DNA of 64,000 nt, from the NCBI GenBank assembly GCA_937991945.1, contig CALKLO010000031.1, positions 124,001-188,000 of the forward strand, given 5' to 3'. Source of the DNA: an uncultured Granulosicoccus sp. (GTDB lineage Bacteria; Pseudomonadota; Gammaproteobacteria; Granulosicoccales; Granulosicoccaceae). A program made the translations under genes and the position numbers. The notes below the pieces were generated by a model. It did not search any database, was not told the DNA's origin, and saw only the letters and a program-made list of their open reading frames with translations. Below are positions 38,397 to 49,544 of the stretch, piece after piece. Position 1 is the first letter of the stretch, and each line of letters begins with the position of its first letter.

Positions 38397-40424
38397 TTAA
38401 GCCGCCAAGCCAGAATGGCGAAGCAGTGCATCTACGTTGGGTTCGCGTCCACGAAAAGCTTTGAATGAACTCATAGCATCACGAGACCCACCCACTTCAA
38501 GTACATGTTGTAAAAAGGCTCGACCTGTCTCTTCGTTGAATATGCCGTCTTCTTCAAAACGTGAGAATGCATCAGCTGAGAGTACCTCGGCCCATTTATA
38601 ACTGAAGTAACCCGCGCTATAACCGCCGGCAAATATATGAGAAAAGCTGGTTTGAAAACGATTAAATGACGGTGCTTCTATCGCCGCCACTCTGTCTCGT
38701 ATTGTATTGAGTGTGGCTTGAACATTTGGTGCCTGAGTTGGCGTTGCATCCAGATGCAATTGCATATCGAATAACGAGAATTCCAATTGTCTAACAAGCT
38801 GCATAGCGGATTGAAAGTTTCTCGCATTGCGCATCTTTTGCAGCAATTCGTCAGGAAGAGCCTCACCTGTTTGATAGTGCCCACTAATCAAATCAATAGA
38901 CTCGCGTTCCCAACACCAGTTCTCTAAAAACTGACTAGGCAGCTCAACGGCATCCCACTCCACACCGTTAATACCTGAGACGCCCGCTGTTTCCACCTGA
39001 GTCAGCATGTGGTGTAAACCATGACCAAACTCATGAAACAAAGTGGTCACCTCCATATGTGTCAGTAACGCAGGGTCATCACCTACCGGTGGTGTGAGAT
39101 TACACGTAAGGTAAGCGATAGGTTGCTGAACTTGATCACCAACTCGTTGCCGCGTCGCACAAACATCCATCCAAGCACCGCCACGCTTATTCTCTCGCGC
39201 GTAGTTATCCAGGTAGAACTCGCCTCGTGCCTTACCGTGTGAATCTGTTATGCCGTACAGGCGAACATCTGGGTGGTATACATCCACATCTTCGATAGGA
39301 GCAATGCTCAAACCAAACAATTTACCCACGACTGCGAACATACCCGGTATGGCTTTGTCTGCCGGAAAGTAAGGCTTCAGTTCTTCATCAGACACATCGT
39401 GCAGTTGCTTCTTCAATTTGTCACTGACGTAGGCAGCATCCCATGCGGCTAAATCATCCAGACCTAGCGACTCTTGTGCGAAGGCTTTGAGCTCTTTAAA
39501 TTCTGCTCGGGCTACGGGTACCGCTTTGTCTGCTAAGTCATTGAGAAAATCTAACACCTGAGTGGGCGACTCAACCATTTTAGGTACTACCGACAGATCT
39601 GCATAAGACGCAAAACCGAGTAGCTGAGCTTTCTCAGCACGCAAACTTAAGATCTGCTCTATCCGATGGGTGTTATCGAATTGCTTTGCTTGCGGTCCCA
39701 TATCTGAGGCTCGTGTGGCAAATGCGGTGTACACCTCTTCGCGCAGCGCTCTGTCATTGGCGAACATCATGACGCTCATGTAGCAAGGGAACTCTAGATT
39801 CAGCAAGTAACCGGCTTTGTCTTTAGACTCAGCACGCTGACGAGCAGCAGCAATAGCTGATGCCGGCAAGCCCTCTAATGCATTTTCGGAATCAATGATT
39901 TTTTCCCAGGCGTTTGTTGCATCCAGTACGTTGTCGGAAAATTCGGTCTTGAGCCTAGAGAGCTCTAAGGCGATTTCACCGTAACGGCTTTTCGCGCTAT
40001 CACTAAGCGATACCCCACCCAGCTCGAAATCTCTAATGTCTTGTTCAATTTGGCGTTGTTGCTCAGGCATTAACTGGTCGAATGCTGCTGAATTTTTCAG
40101 CGCCAGAGTGACGTTGTATAGATCAGAGTGTTGACCCAGCGCTGTGTAGTAGCTGCTGAGCTTAGGCAAACAACGCTTATTCACTTCTCGCAATTCATCG
40201 TTATTCATAACGGAATTGAGATGACTCACGGGTGACCAATACAAGCTCAAGGCGTTGTGCACCTCGCCCAGAGGTTGCATCAGCGTGTCCCATGTTGGGC
40301 TCTTTAACACTGCAACTTCGTCTACCACTGCTTGGCAATCGGCCAATAGGGCATCCAAGCTCTCTTCAATTGAATCGATTTGCAGTGATGAGAATGCGGG
40401 GCGTTGAATCAGTAGCTCAGACAT
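38397..40424 (-). CDS. prlC: Oligopeptidase A
   Basis: The 675-residue zinc metallopeptidase of family M3 degrades cytoplasmic oligopeptides, including cleaved signal peptides. The HEFGH motif lies at 464-468 (zinc ligands H464 and H468, catalytic E465), within TLFHEFGHGLHHML. The C-terminal YFSYKWAEVLSADAF segment is also typical. Length fits the family (680 in E. coli). The start codon is the ATG at 40424, and ubiD follows closely. Confidence 0.95.
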   Translation of the reverse strand: MSELLIQRPAFSSLQIDSIEESLDALLADCQAVVDEVAVLKSPTWDTLMQPLGEVHNALSLYWSPVSHLNSVMNNDELREVNKRCLPKLSSYYTALGQHSDLYNVTLALKNSAAFDQLMPEQQRQIEQDIRDFELGGVSLSDSAKSRYGEIALELSRLKTEFSDNVLDATNAWEKIIDSENALEGLPASAIAAARQRAESKDKAGYLLNLEFPCYMSVMMFANDRALREEVYTAFATRASDMGPQAKQFDNTHRIEQILSLRAEKAQLLGFASYADLSVVPKMVESPTQVLDFLNDLADKAVPVARAEFKELKAFAQESLGLDDLAAWDAAYVSDKLKKQLHDVSDEELKPYFPADKAIPGMFAVVGKLFGLSIAPIEDVDVYHPDVRLYGITDSHGKARGEFYLDNYARENKRGGAWMDVCATRQRVGDQVQQPIAYLTCNLTPPVGDDPALLTHMEVTTLFHEFGHGLHHMLTQVETAGVSGINGVEWDAVELPSQFLENWCWERESIDLISGHYQTGEALPDELLQKMRNARNFQSAMQLVRQLEFSLFDMQLHLDATPTQAPNVQATLNTIRDRVAAIEAPSFNRFQTSFSHIFAGGYSAGYFSYKWAEVLSADAFSRFEEDGIFNEETGRAFLQHVLEVGGSRDAMSSFKAFRGREPNVDALLRHSGLAA

Positions 40425-40738
40425 GCGTGAAAGTAACTCTGTATTGAAAACTGTATACGTGAACCGTGCAAAAACTGTTCACTATTAAGCGGTTAACATC
40501 AAACCGGTAGGAGTTTTAGACGATCGATGCGTACTACTAAACATTTTAGCGGAATATCAGGATTCGACAGAACTACACCGGCTCCAATGCTTGAATCTTA
40601 CCCCCAGCTAAGAGTCAAAAACCCCATGAGTGCATTTCACACCTCTCACCCGTCGTTTCGTCGCAAATAGCAGGATTTCGTTCCCCGCCGGTCGTAAATT
40701 GATTGTGCACCTTACGTAAACCTTATGGGAACACACTG
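40425..40738. other. 314-bp intergenic region between prlC and the DUF2141 gene
   Basis: Divergent genes flank it, so it should contain two promoters. I could not fix a convincing -35/-10 pair; TTGATT near 40700 is the best -35-like hexamer. A 47-codon rightward frame at 40527-40670 lacks a properly spaced ribosome site and is not called. Confidence 0.5.
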
Positions 40739-41161
40739 ATGAAGCACATATTCTTAAGCACAACTGTTGCGGTTGGAACGCTACTTTTCTCAGGGCTCGC
40801 CACGGCGGGCACGCTTACCCTTAAGTTGACGGACCTAGAAGTCAACAATGGCGATATTCGAATAGCTGTTTACGATAGTGAAGACACATTCAGCAAAAAG
40901 CCTGCTCACGTGCTGGGAGCAGCATCAACAACTGAGAGTGTCACTGTCACCTTAAATGACTTACCAGCGGGTGAATATGCTGTGATGTTGTATCAAGACA
41001 GCAACGGCAATGAAGATCTCGATTCGAACTTGTTAGGCATACCCACGGAACCTTGGGGAGCTTCGTTAAACGGCACTCAAGTTTTTGGCCCACCAAAGTG
41101 GAAGCATGTGATGTTTGTCGTCCCAGAAGAAGGCACTCAAATCACCATTGCTTTGCGATAG
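40739..41161 (+). CDS. Exported DUF2141 protein
   Basis: The 140-residue protein begins with a clear Sec signal peptide (charged MKH, hydrophobic core, cleavage likely after ATA near residue 23). The mature part is a DUF2141 domain: GDIRIAVYDSEDTF near the start, LPAGEYAVMLYQDSNGNEDLDSNLLGIPTEPW broken by its hallmark DxNxNxxLDxxxxGxPxE pattern, and GPPKW near the end. DUF2141 proteins are periplasmic or envelope beta-proteins of unknown function. I chose the ATG at 40739 because it begins the signal peptide; an upstream start would bury it. The carotenoid oxygenase gene follows 14 bases after its stop. Confidence 0.88.
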   Translation: MKHIFLSTTVAVGTLLFSGLATAGTLTLKLTDLEVNNGDIRIAVYDSEDTFSKKPAHVLGAASTTESVTVTLNDLPAGEYAVMLYQDSNGNEDLDSNLLGIPTEPWGASLNGTQVFGPPKWKHVMFVVPEEGTQITIALR

Positions 41162-41175
41162 CCGGACTACTCACT

Positions 41176-42708
41176 ATGAATCGTCGGGATATTTTAAAGT
41201 CAGCAGGACTACTAGGTTTGAACCTAGGGATGGGTTCAAGCATGAGCACCTTCGCCGCTAGCCTTCAACAACCTGCAGTGGCAACTCACTCAACCGAGCC
41301 TAGTAACGCATTTAGCAACAGCTTTTTATCAGTACCGGAGTCGTACGGACCTACCCAAGTCGCATTCGACCGACCATTGCCTAAGGCACTAGAGGGCACG
41401 CTTTACCGAAACGGCCCCGCTAGAATGCATCGGGGTGAAACCCACTATCACCATTGGTTTGATGGCGACGGCATGATCCACGCCTTTCACCTTCACAACG
41501 ATTCGATGACTCATAACGCATCGATGATACGAACGGATAAATACCGTGAAGAAGAACAAGCGGGTAAATTTCTAAGGGACGGTTTCGGTACGCATTTCGA
41601 TAATGGACTCTCTGTCTTGAAGCCCGATGACTTAAACGTAGCCAACATATCAGTCTTGCCTTTGGGCGATGAGTTGCTGGCTTTGTGGGAGGCAGGCTCA
41701 GCGTGGAGAGTGGACCCTGATACGCTAGAAACCCTCGGTAGGAAAGTGTTCTCCGCGCAAACCGATGGCGTGTCCTTTTCAGCTCATCCGCGTGTTGACC
41801 CTGATGGGCACGTTTGGAATTTTGGCTATTTAACCGGTGCCAGCAAACTGGTGATCTATGACATCAACCCTAATGGGGCCTTAAATCGCACACAAGTCAT
41901 TGATGCCGAACACACCAATATGGTTCATGATTTTGCTGTCACTGAACACTATTTGATTTTCGTCCTAATGCCCGTCACCTTCGATAGTCAAAAGACAGGT
42001 GCGTTCTCTGACCGGCTGGGTTGGGACGATGAAAGCGCCGTTGATGTTCTGGTTATCGATAAGGCCACGCTAAACGTCCAACAACGCTTTGAGCTACCTG
42101 CATTTTTCGCCTTCCATTTCGGCAACGCGTGGGAAGACGGTAAGCAGGTTCGCATTGAGGTCGCTACATCAGAACCGTTAGGCGAATTCAACACTGTGAT
42201 AAAACAAACAATGAAAGGCCACTTGCCAAGCCAGGCACAAGTGCAGTCACGTGATCACACTCAAACCATGGAAATCGTTCTTGATCTTGCCTCAAAACGA
42301 GCACGAACCGAAATCATGCCGTTTGGTCGAGCAGATTTCCCAAGCTTTGATAATCGCTTTGCTGGATACAAAACCCAATCACTCATAATGATGACCCGGG
42401 GATCAAGTATGCCAACAGATGTTTTCGGATTCAATCAAGTGTCTCGATTCGACCGAAAGCGTGATCGTATCGTTCAATGGGACTATGGCGATGAATACAT
42501 CGCGGAAGAACATATCTTTGTTCCAAAGCCAAATGCGAAGGAAGGTGATGGCTGGTTAGTAGGTACCGCCTACGATTGGAAAAATGCCAACACTTCATTG
42601 TCCGTTTTCGACACGGGTTCTTTAGGCGAAGGCCCTGTGGCAGTCTGCACACTACCGTATCACTTACCGTTGGGATTACATGGGAAATTCGTTGGAAACC
42701 ATACGTAA
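41176..42708 (+). CDS. Carotenoid oxygenase family protein with Tat-type signal peptide
   Basis: The 510-residue protein is a carotenoid/stilbene cleavage oxygenase relative, a seven-bladed propeller holding Fe(II) by four His. The likely ligands are H204 (SAHPRVD), H251 (VHDFAVT), H314 (FHFGNAW) and H502 (GLHGKFV). LEGTLYRNGPA and HHWFDGDGMIHAF near the start are family-typical. The N-terminus MNRRDILKSAGLLGLNLG with a following hydrophobic stretch ending near AASL looks like a twin-arginine export signal, so the enzyme may act in the periplasm. Substrate unknown; no carotenoid synthesis genes are nearby. Its 3' end overlaps the start of the LytS-type kinase by 29 bases. Confidence 0.9.
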   Translation: MNRRDILKSAGLLGLNLGMGSSMSTFAASLQQPAVATHSTEPSNAFSNSFLSVPESYGPTQVAFDRPLPKALEGTLYRNGPARMHRGETHYHHWFDGDGMIHAFHLHNDSMTHNASMIRTDKYREEEQAGKFLRDGFGTHFDNGLSVLKPDDLNVANISVLPLGDELLALWEAGSAWRVDPDTLETLGRKVFSAQTDGVSFSAHPRVDPDGHVWNFGYLTGASKLVIYDINPNGALNRTQVIDAEHTNMVHDFAVTEHYLIFVLMPVTFDSQKTGAFSDRLGWDDESAVDVLVIDKATLNVQQRFELPAFFAFHFGNAWEDGKQVRIEVATSEPLGEFNTVIKQTMKGHLPSQAQVQSRDHTQTMEIVLDLASKRARTEIMPFGRADFPSFDNRFAGYKTQSLIMMTRGSSMPTDVFGFNQVSRFDRKRDRIVQWDYGDEYIAEEHIFVPKPNAKEGDGWLVGTAYDWKNANTSLSVFDTGSLGEGPVAVCTLPYHLPLGLHGKFVGNHT

Positions 42709-43750
42709 TACATCGCACAAACAACGCCAGAACAAGGGAATCTATTCCTCACACTCGGCGTTTGTTCTGGTCATTAACGCGTTGGTTTGTACAGCCATCG
42801 CGTTGTTTCTATGGCTGGCGATACCCACCTACCAAGAGCAAAGCTTCTGGAGCATATGGGTTTACGCCCAATGTATCGGGCAGAGCATATGCGCTATGTT
42901 GCTCATCTGGTCTCACTACTGTAATAGCCGACCGAAGCTGTCGTTACTGGTACGCGTGTGCGTATTTGCAGCCATTGTCGTTATAGCCTTTGTTTTCGGC
43001 ACAACGCTCGGTAGTGCAATCAATGGTCATCCAGTAAAAATCGTTCTCACAGAATCCGTTTTTCTGATCTCTTTTGCTGTGTCTGTGTTGATGGCGGCGG
43101 TATCTACCTGGTTCTATGAGACACGCGTGAAAGTGGCCACACTCCAGCTTCAAGCCAGCGAAGCTCAATTGGCCATGCTCAAAGCTCAGATAGAGCCACA
43201 CATGTTGTTCAACACACTGGCGAACCTTCGTGTACTGATAACTAAGAACCCCGAGGAAGCCCAAGCACTACTAGATCAACTTATCGATTTTCTTCGAGCG
43301 ACCCTCGATGCTTCCCGTAATTCCAACGGTACTGTCGGCGAAGAGTTCGAATTGCTGCAAAATTATCTCTCTCTCATGAAGATACGATTTGGAGAAAGAC
43401 TCAATTACACGCTAAACCTTCCAGACGAACTGTCTCACGTCAGACTCCCTACCCTGCTCTTACAACCCATTGTGGAAAACGCAATAAAGCACGGTATTGA
43501 GCCCGTTGCATCACCGGAGAGCATTCGTATTACTGCCGATCAATCAAACAATAACGTGATCATCACGGTTGAAAATACGGGGACAAACATGGATACACCA
43601 GTATCAAGCGTCGGCTTTGGTGTGAAAAGCGTCCGTGATCGTTTGAAAGAGCGCTTCGCTGGACAGGCAACCATTACCTATCTCTCCCCTCTGTCGCCTC
43701 TCAACAGCGGCACATTGGTAACAATCACACTGCCCATTAATTATGACTGA
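42680..43750 (+). CDS. LytS-type membrane sensor histidine kinase
   Basis: The 356-residue kinase has four membrane segments (about 27-48, 56-77, 91-111, 123-145) with very short loops, so it has no large sensor domain. A short coiled coil (148-168) follows, then a His_kinase domain with phospho-acceptor H174 in IEPHMLFNTLANLR (relatives usually have NPHFLFNTL). A HATPase domain has its N-box in LQPIVENAIKHGI near 261-273 and VGFGVKSVRDRL near 311-322. The ATG at 42680 lies inside the carotenoid oxygenase gene, so translation is probably coupled. The response regulator gene overlaps its end by eight bases. Confidence 0.9.
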   Translation: MGNSLETIRNTSHKQRQNKGIYSSHSAFVLVINALVCTAIALFLWLAIPTYQEQSFWSIWVYAQCIGQSICAMLLIWSHYCNSRPKLSLLVRVCVFAAIVVIAFVFGTTLGSAINGHPVKIVLTESVFLISFAVSVLMAAVSTWFYETRVKVATLQLQASEAQLAMLKAQIEPHMLFNTLANLRVLITKNPEEAQALLDQLIDFLRATLDASRNSNGTVGEEFELLQNYLSLMKIRFGERLNYTLNLPDELSHVRLPTLLLQPIVENAIKHGIEPVASPESIRITADQSNNNVIITVENTGTNMDTPVSSVGFGVKSVRDRLKERFAGQATITYLSPLSPLNSGTLVTITLPINYD

Positions 43751-44561
43751 GCTCTCTCTGCCAGCTCCCAACGTATTGTTGGCGGACGATGAACCTCTTC
43801 TATTGGAGGCTATTGAATCTGAGTTATCGAGTGCGTGGCCAGAGGCTACCGTGCTCAGTCGCTGCCGATCTGGATTAGACGCTATTGAGGCTTTGCAAAC
43901 ACTGCCTATTGATATTGCGTTTCTGGATATTCAAATGCCAGAGGCTAACGGGTTGGAAGTCGTACAAACCGTTATTGAGGAATGGCCTGAGGAGGCACAT
44001 CGCCCTATGCCATTGTTTGTCTTTGTAACGGCCTATACCGAACACGCGATTGACGCATTCAAACTAGCAGCGGTGGATTACATCGTAAAACCTATTACAG
44101 CCAAAAGAATGGCAGACACGGTTGAACGACTGAAACATCATCAGAACACTAGAGCACTGGCTAATGCACCAGAGGAACTCAACCAACAGATAGTCAATTT
44201 ATTGACCAATACTCCCAACAAGACAACTCACGTAGAGAAGCTTCAAACAGTGAGAGCCAGTGTTGGTGAACAGGTGTATTTGATACCAATTGAGGATGTC
44301 ATTCTGTTTGAAGCATCCGATAAATACATTGAGGTTCACACAGCTTCAAAGTCTGTTGTGATCAGAGAGTCTTTGCGCAATTTATTACCGCAGTTAGACC
44401 CGACACAATTTACCCAAATTCACCGGAAGTCCATCGTGAACCTGCGCAAAGTGAATGCCGCTGTCAGAGAGAACAACGGGAAGATGAAACTCAATTTACA
44501 CGAGTCGTCCCTGACCCCAGTGGTAAGTCGTTTATACCGGCATTTGTTTCAAGCGCAGTAA
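43743..44561 (+). CDS. LytTR-family response regulator
   Basis: The 272-residue regulator has an N-terminal receiver (acidic pair in LLADDEP at 12-18, phospho-acceptor D62 in FLDIQMP, conserved Lys116 in VDYIVKPI). Its C-terminal LytTR DNA-binding domain (about 170-270) includes FEASDKYIEVHT, RESLRNLLPQL and IHRKSIVNL. It should be phosphorylated by the overlapping LytS-type kinase and bind direct-repeat promoters. Target genes are unknown; the upstream DUF2141 and carotenoid oxygenase genes on the same strand are candidates. Confidence 0.95.
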   Translation: MTELSLPAPNVLLADDEPLLLEAIESELSSAWPEATVLSRCRSGLDAIEALQTLPIDIAFLDIQMPEANGLEVVQTVIEEWPEEAHRPMPLFVFVTAYTEHAIDAFKLAAVDYIVKPITAKRMADTVERLKHHQNTRALANAPEELNQQIVNLLTNTPNKTTHVEKLQTVRASVGEQVYLIPIEDVILFEASDKYIEVHTASKSVVIRESLRNLLPQLDPTQFTQIHRKSIVNLRKVNAAVRENNGKMKLNLHESSLTPVVSRLYRHLFQAQ

Positions 44562-44573
44562 ATCAGTTTACCC

Positions 44574-44596
44574 AACAGTGTCGACATGACACTGTT
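44574..44596. terminator. Perfect hairpin between convergent lytTR and gyrB genes
   Basis: AACAGTGTC at 44574-44582 and GACACTGTT at 44588-44596 form a perfect 9-bp stem with a 5-base loop. It sits 12 bases after the regulator stop and 64 bases after the leftward gyrB stop. It is probably a bidirectional terminator, though T-runs are short. Confidence 0.6.
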
Positions 44597-44660
44597 TGCG
44601 TTGACTATCGACGCATCCAAACAGACCAGTTGATTAACTAACCGGTAGATTTGTGGAGCG

Positions 44661-47081
<2,421 letters not shown>

Positions 47082-47102
47082 CTAGTTCGCGTAACCCAGC
47101 AA

Positions 47103-48179
47103 TCATACTACCTTTTTGACTTCTCCGTCGAGCATGTGAAACCGCTCATGGTTCTGGGATTCAAGAACACTCAGATCAACACCTGAAACAAATATCTGCC
47201 CCTGTAAATCGACCAGTTGTTGTATCAATCTTTGGGAGTGCTCAGTGTCTAGCTCCGAGGTCAAATCATCGCATAGCACCACGGCTTGTCGACTTTGGAT
47301 GGTGTTCAGTAAATCAAGCTGTGACAGGTGAAGTAAGTACACCAATACTTTTTGCTGACCTCTTGATAAAACTTGTTTGGCCGGTACACCGTCGGACAGC
47401 ATCACCATTTCAGCGCGATGTGGACCATCAGTCGTCGTTTTCATTCGTCTGTGGTAATCGCTATTTCTAACCATCACTTCAGCTAGCTCATAATCTGAGG
47501 ACCAACCAGATCGATATTGAAGTTCCACGTGGAACCTCGACGCTAGAGAGTTCAAGCGAATCTGTAAGGCTTTCGATAATGATTCGACGTAACTAATTCG
47601 AAAGTCATTAATTTGGTTGGCAGATTCAATGAATAGTGAATCCCAAGAACTTAGCTCTTGAGAAGATCCATTTTCACGTAACAGCTGATTGCGTTGTGAC
47701 AGCGATCGTTTGAACTGACGCCATATGTCGAAAAACGCAGGTTCCACGTGGAACACACCCCAATCCAAAAATATGCGGCGTTCCTCAGGACCTTCCTGAA
47801 TAAGTTTGTGGCTATCGGGTGTTAACGATTTTATGGGGAGGAGGCGAGTAACTTCAGCGATGCTGGATATTTCTTCGAAGTTAAGTCGCATGTCCGTCTT
47901 ACCATCTCGTTGCCGTTGTAAACCGGCTCGATGATCGCGCGAACTACCGGGATCATGGAATAGGGCGGTGACTGTGAATTCTTCAGATTCGCGTTGAATC
48001 AGTTCTTTCGCCTTGCGAGTCCTGAAAGAATGCCCTGTGGATAAGCATTGTATGGACTCTAGGATCGAACTCTTTCCAGAACCGTTGTTCCCAGTGATCA
48101 GATTGAGACTGGGATGCGGTTCTAGAGTAATAGCATCAATATTTCGAAAATGAGCTATGTCGAGCTTTGTCAGAATCAC
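47103..48179 (-). CDS. recF: RecF recombination mediator
   Basis: The 358-residue SMC-like ATPase loads RecA at gaps with RecO and RecR. Walker A is GNNGSGKSS near 30-38, the ABC signature is LSRGQQKVL, and Walker B is VLCDDLTSELD near the C-terminus. The HFRNIDAITL start is typical. Its start overlaps the dnaN stop by four bases. The coding sequence carries two perfect parS palindromes and one perfect DnaA box, so the DNA has segregation roles independent of the protein. Confidence 0.97.
   Translation of the reverse strand: MILTKLDIAHFRNIDAITLEPHPSLNLITGNNGSGKSSILESIQCLSTGHSFRTRKAKELIQRESEEFTVTALFHDPGSSRDHRAGLQRQRDGKTDMRLNFEEISSIAEVTRLLPIKSLTPDSHKLIQEGPEERRIFLDWGVFHVEPAFFDIWRQFKRSLSQRNQLLRENGSSQELSSWDSLFIESANQINDFRISYVESLSKALQIRLNSLASRFHVELQYRSGWSSDYELAEVMVRNSDYHRRMKTTTDGPHRAEMVMLSDGVPAKQVLSRGQQKVLVYLLHLSQLDLLNTIQSRQAVVLCDDLTSELDTEHSQRLIQQLVDLQGQIFVSGVDLSVLESQNHERFHMLDGEVKKVV
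47522..47535. promoter_or_regulatory. parS centromere site 1
   Basis: GTTCCACGTGGAAC is a perfect 14-bp palindrome matching the core of the bacterial parS consensus (TGTTNCACGTGNAACA) and the form used by pseudomonads. It lies inside recF. The outer bases are A and C. Confidence 0.9.
47741..47754. promoter_or_regulatory. parS centromere site 2
   Basis: A second identical GTTCCACGTGGAAC palindrome lies in recF, 219 bases from the first. The outer bases are G and A, so one flank matches the full consensus. It is the expected binding site of the ParB encoded at 60.8-61.9 kb. Confidence 0.9.
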
Positions 48180-49282
48180 AGACGCATTGGCATGACAACG
48201 TATTTGCTGTCGCTGGTGTTTTCAGGTGTAACCAACGCACTGCTGTTACCGTCTTTGATTAAGATTCGAGCGTTTTCAGTGTCGATGGCATTGAGTACAT
48301 CAAGCAAATAGGTCACGTTGAAACCTATCTCAGCTGATTCACCGGTGTAATCAACCTCTAGCTCATCAATGGCTTCTTCTTGATCAGGGTTATTGCTGGA
48401 TATTGTTAGGGTTCCAGTTTGCAGAGCAATTCTTACCCCTCGGTACTTTTCATTGGATAAAACAGAAGCTCTGGTCAACGATTGCTTGAGTGTTTGACAA
48501 TCGATGAGTAATTCTTTGTTTCCATCCAATGGAATTACGCGGTTGTAGTCTGGAAAACGTCCGTCTATTAACTTCGTGCTTAATCGAACACCACCGACCT
48601 GAACTTGAAGGTGTTGGGCGGTGACAAGTAATGTTACGGGTTCAGCTGCATCAACACCGCCTAACAACCGTTGTAGCTCTCCAATACTTTTTCTTGGAAT
48701 AATTGCTCTAACGGGTGTTTCGGGCTCAGCGTCTGTATCGCATTGAGCATAAGCCAGGCGATGACCATCTGTGGCTACGCATGACAATCTGTCTGCGCCA
48801 ATTTCTAACAACATGCCGTTTAAATAAAAGCGAACATCTTGTTGTGCCATTGAGAATGCCGTGTTTTTAATACAGCTATGTAAAACATCTGCTGTTAAAA
48901 CTACTCTCTGTGGTGAGTCCAGTTCTTCAACCTTTGGGAATTCTTCAGGGGGAAGCGTAGCGAGTGTGAACTTACTTCTACCTGATTTAAAAATGACTTT
49001 GTCACCTGAATAATCAAAATCCACTCTGGCTGAATCGGGTAAGTGTTTACATATCTCTAATAACTTTCTAGCAGGGACAGTCGTAGCACCTGGTCTGTCG
49101 ATGTGCATCTCAACCCTAGCCATCATTTCAATTTCTGAATCTGAGGCTGTAAGCGTTAAATACCCATCGTCTGCTTTCATCAAGACATTCCCGAGTATAG
49201 GCGTTGTCTGTCGACGTTCTACTGCGCCTACTACATGTTGTAGTGGAGCGAGCAAAGTCTCTCGTTGTGCACTGAATTTCAT
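48176..49282 (-). CDS. dnaN: DNA polymerase III beta sliding clamp
   Basis: The 368-residue protein forms the dimeric ring that tethers DNA polymerase III. It starts MKFSAQRETLLAPLQ and ends with VTPENTSDSKYVVMPMRL-type residues, the standard clamp C-terminus; the three repeated clamp domains fill its length. It follows the probable oriC and overlaps recF by four bases. The start is the ATG at 49282, which needs a promoter or read-through across the 262-base dnaA-dnaN gap. Confidence 0.99.
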   Translation of the reverse strand: MKFSAQRETLLAPLQHVVGAVERRQTTPILGNVLMKADDGYLTLTASDSEIEMMARVEMHIDRPGATTVPARKLLEICKHLPDSARVDFDYSGDKVIFKSGRSKFTLATLPPEEFPKVEELDSPQRVVLTADVLHSCIKNTAFSMAQQDVRFYLNGMLLEIGADRLSCVATDGHRLAYAQCDTDAEPETPVRAIIPRKSIGELQRLLGGVDAAEPVTLLVTAQHLQVQVGGVRLSTKLIDGRFPDYNRVIPLDGNKELLIDCQTLKQSLTRASVLSNEKYRGVRIALQTGTLTISSNNPDQEEAIDELEVDYTGESAEIGFNVTYLLDVLNAIDTENARILIKDGNSSALVTPENTSDSKYVVMPMRL

Positions 49283-49544
49283 GGCAGTCTAAAAAAAGTG
49301 TTTGTTTATATTTGTATGATTATTACTACTATTACTGATGTCAAACTCTGTGGATAAGTCACTATTTACTAATGAATTCAAAGTCTTACATTTTTATTTC
49401 AGTCTGTATAACTATACTTAAACAAGGTACCAAACCTGTGTGTGAATTGTGGATAACCCAGTTGGGGCGAAAACATCCACAAAAGCGCACATGGTTATCC
49501 ACAGGTTTATACCGTGGTCGTTCAAGGTGCTGTTTGAGCACTTT
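49283..49544. other. Probable chromosomal replication origin (oriC), dnaA-dnaN intergenic
   Basis: The 262-base gap has three perfect DnaA boxes (TTATCCACA or its complement): 49349-49357 and 49448-49456 reading TGTGGATAA, and 49495-49503 reading TTATCCACA. A strongly AT-rich stretch (about 49290-49430) on the dnaN side could be the unwinding element. A weaker box-like ACATCCACA lies at 49473-49481. No GATC occurs in the gap, so Dam/SeqA-type control is not suggested. A small hairpin at 49527-49541 (5-bp stem) lies just after the dnaA stop. Confidence 0.8.

Noticed and set aside
40527-40670. 47-codon rightward frame in the prlC/DUF2141 gap
   Set aside because: The nearest GGAG is 13 bases from the ATG, and the peptide has no familiar feature.
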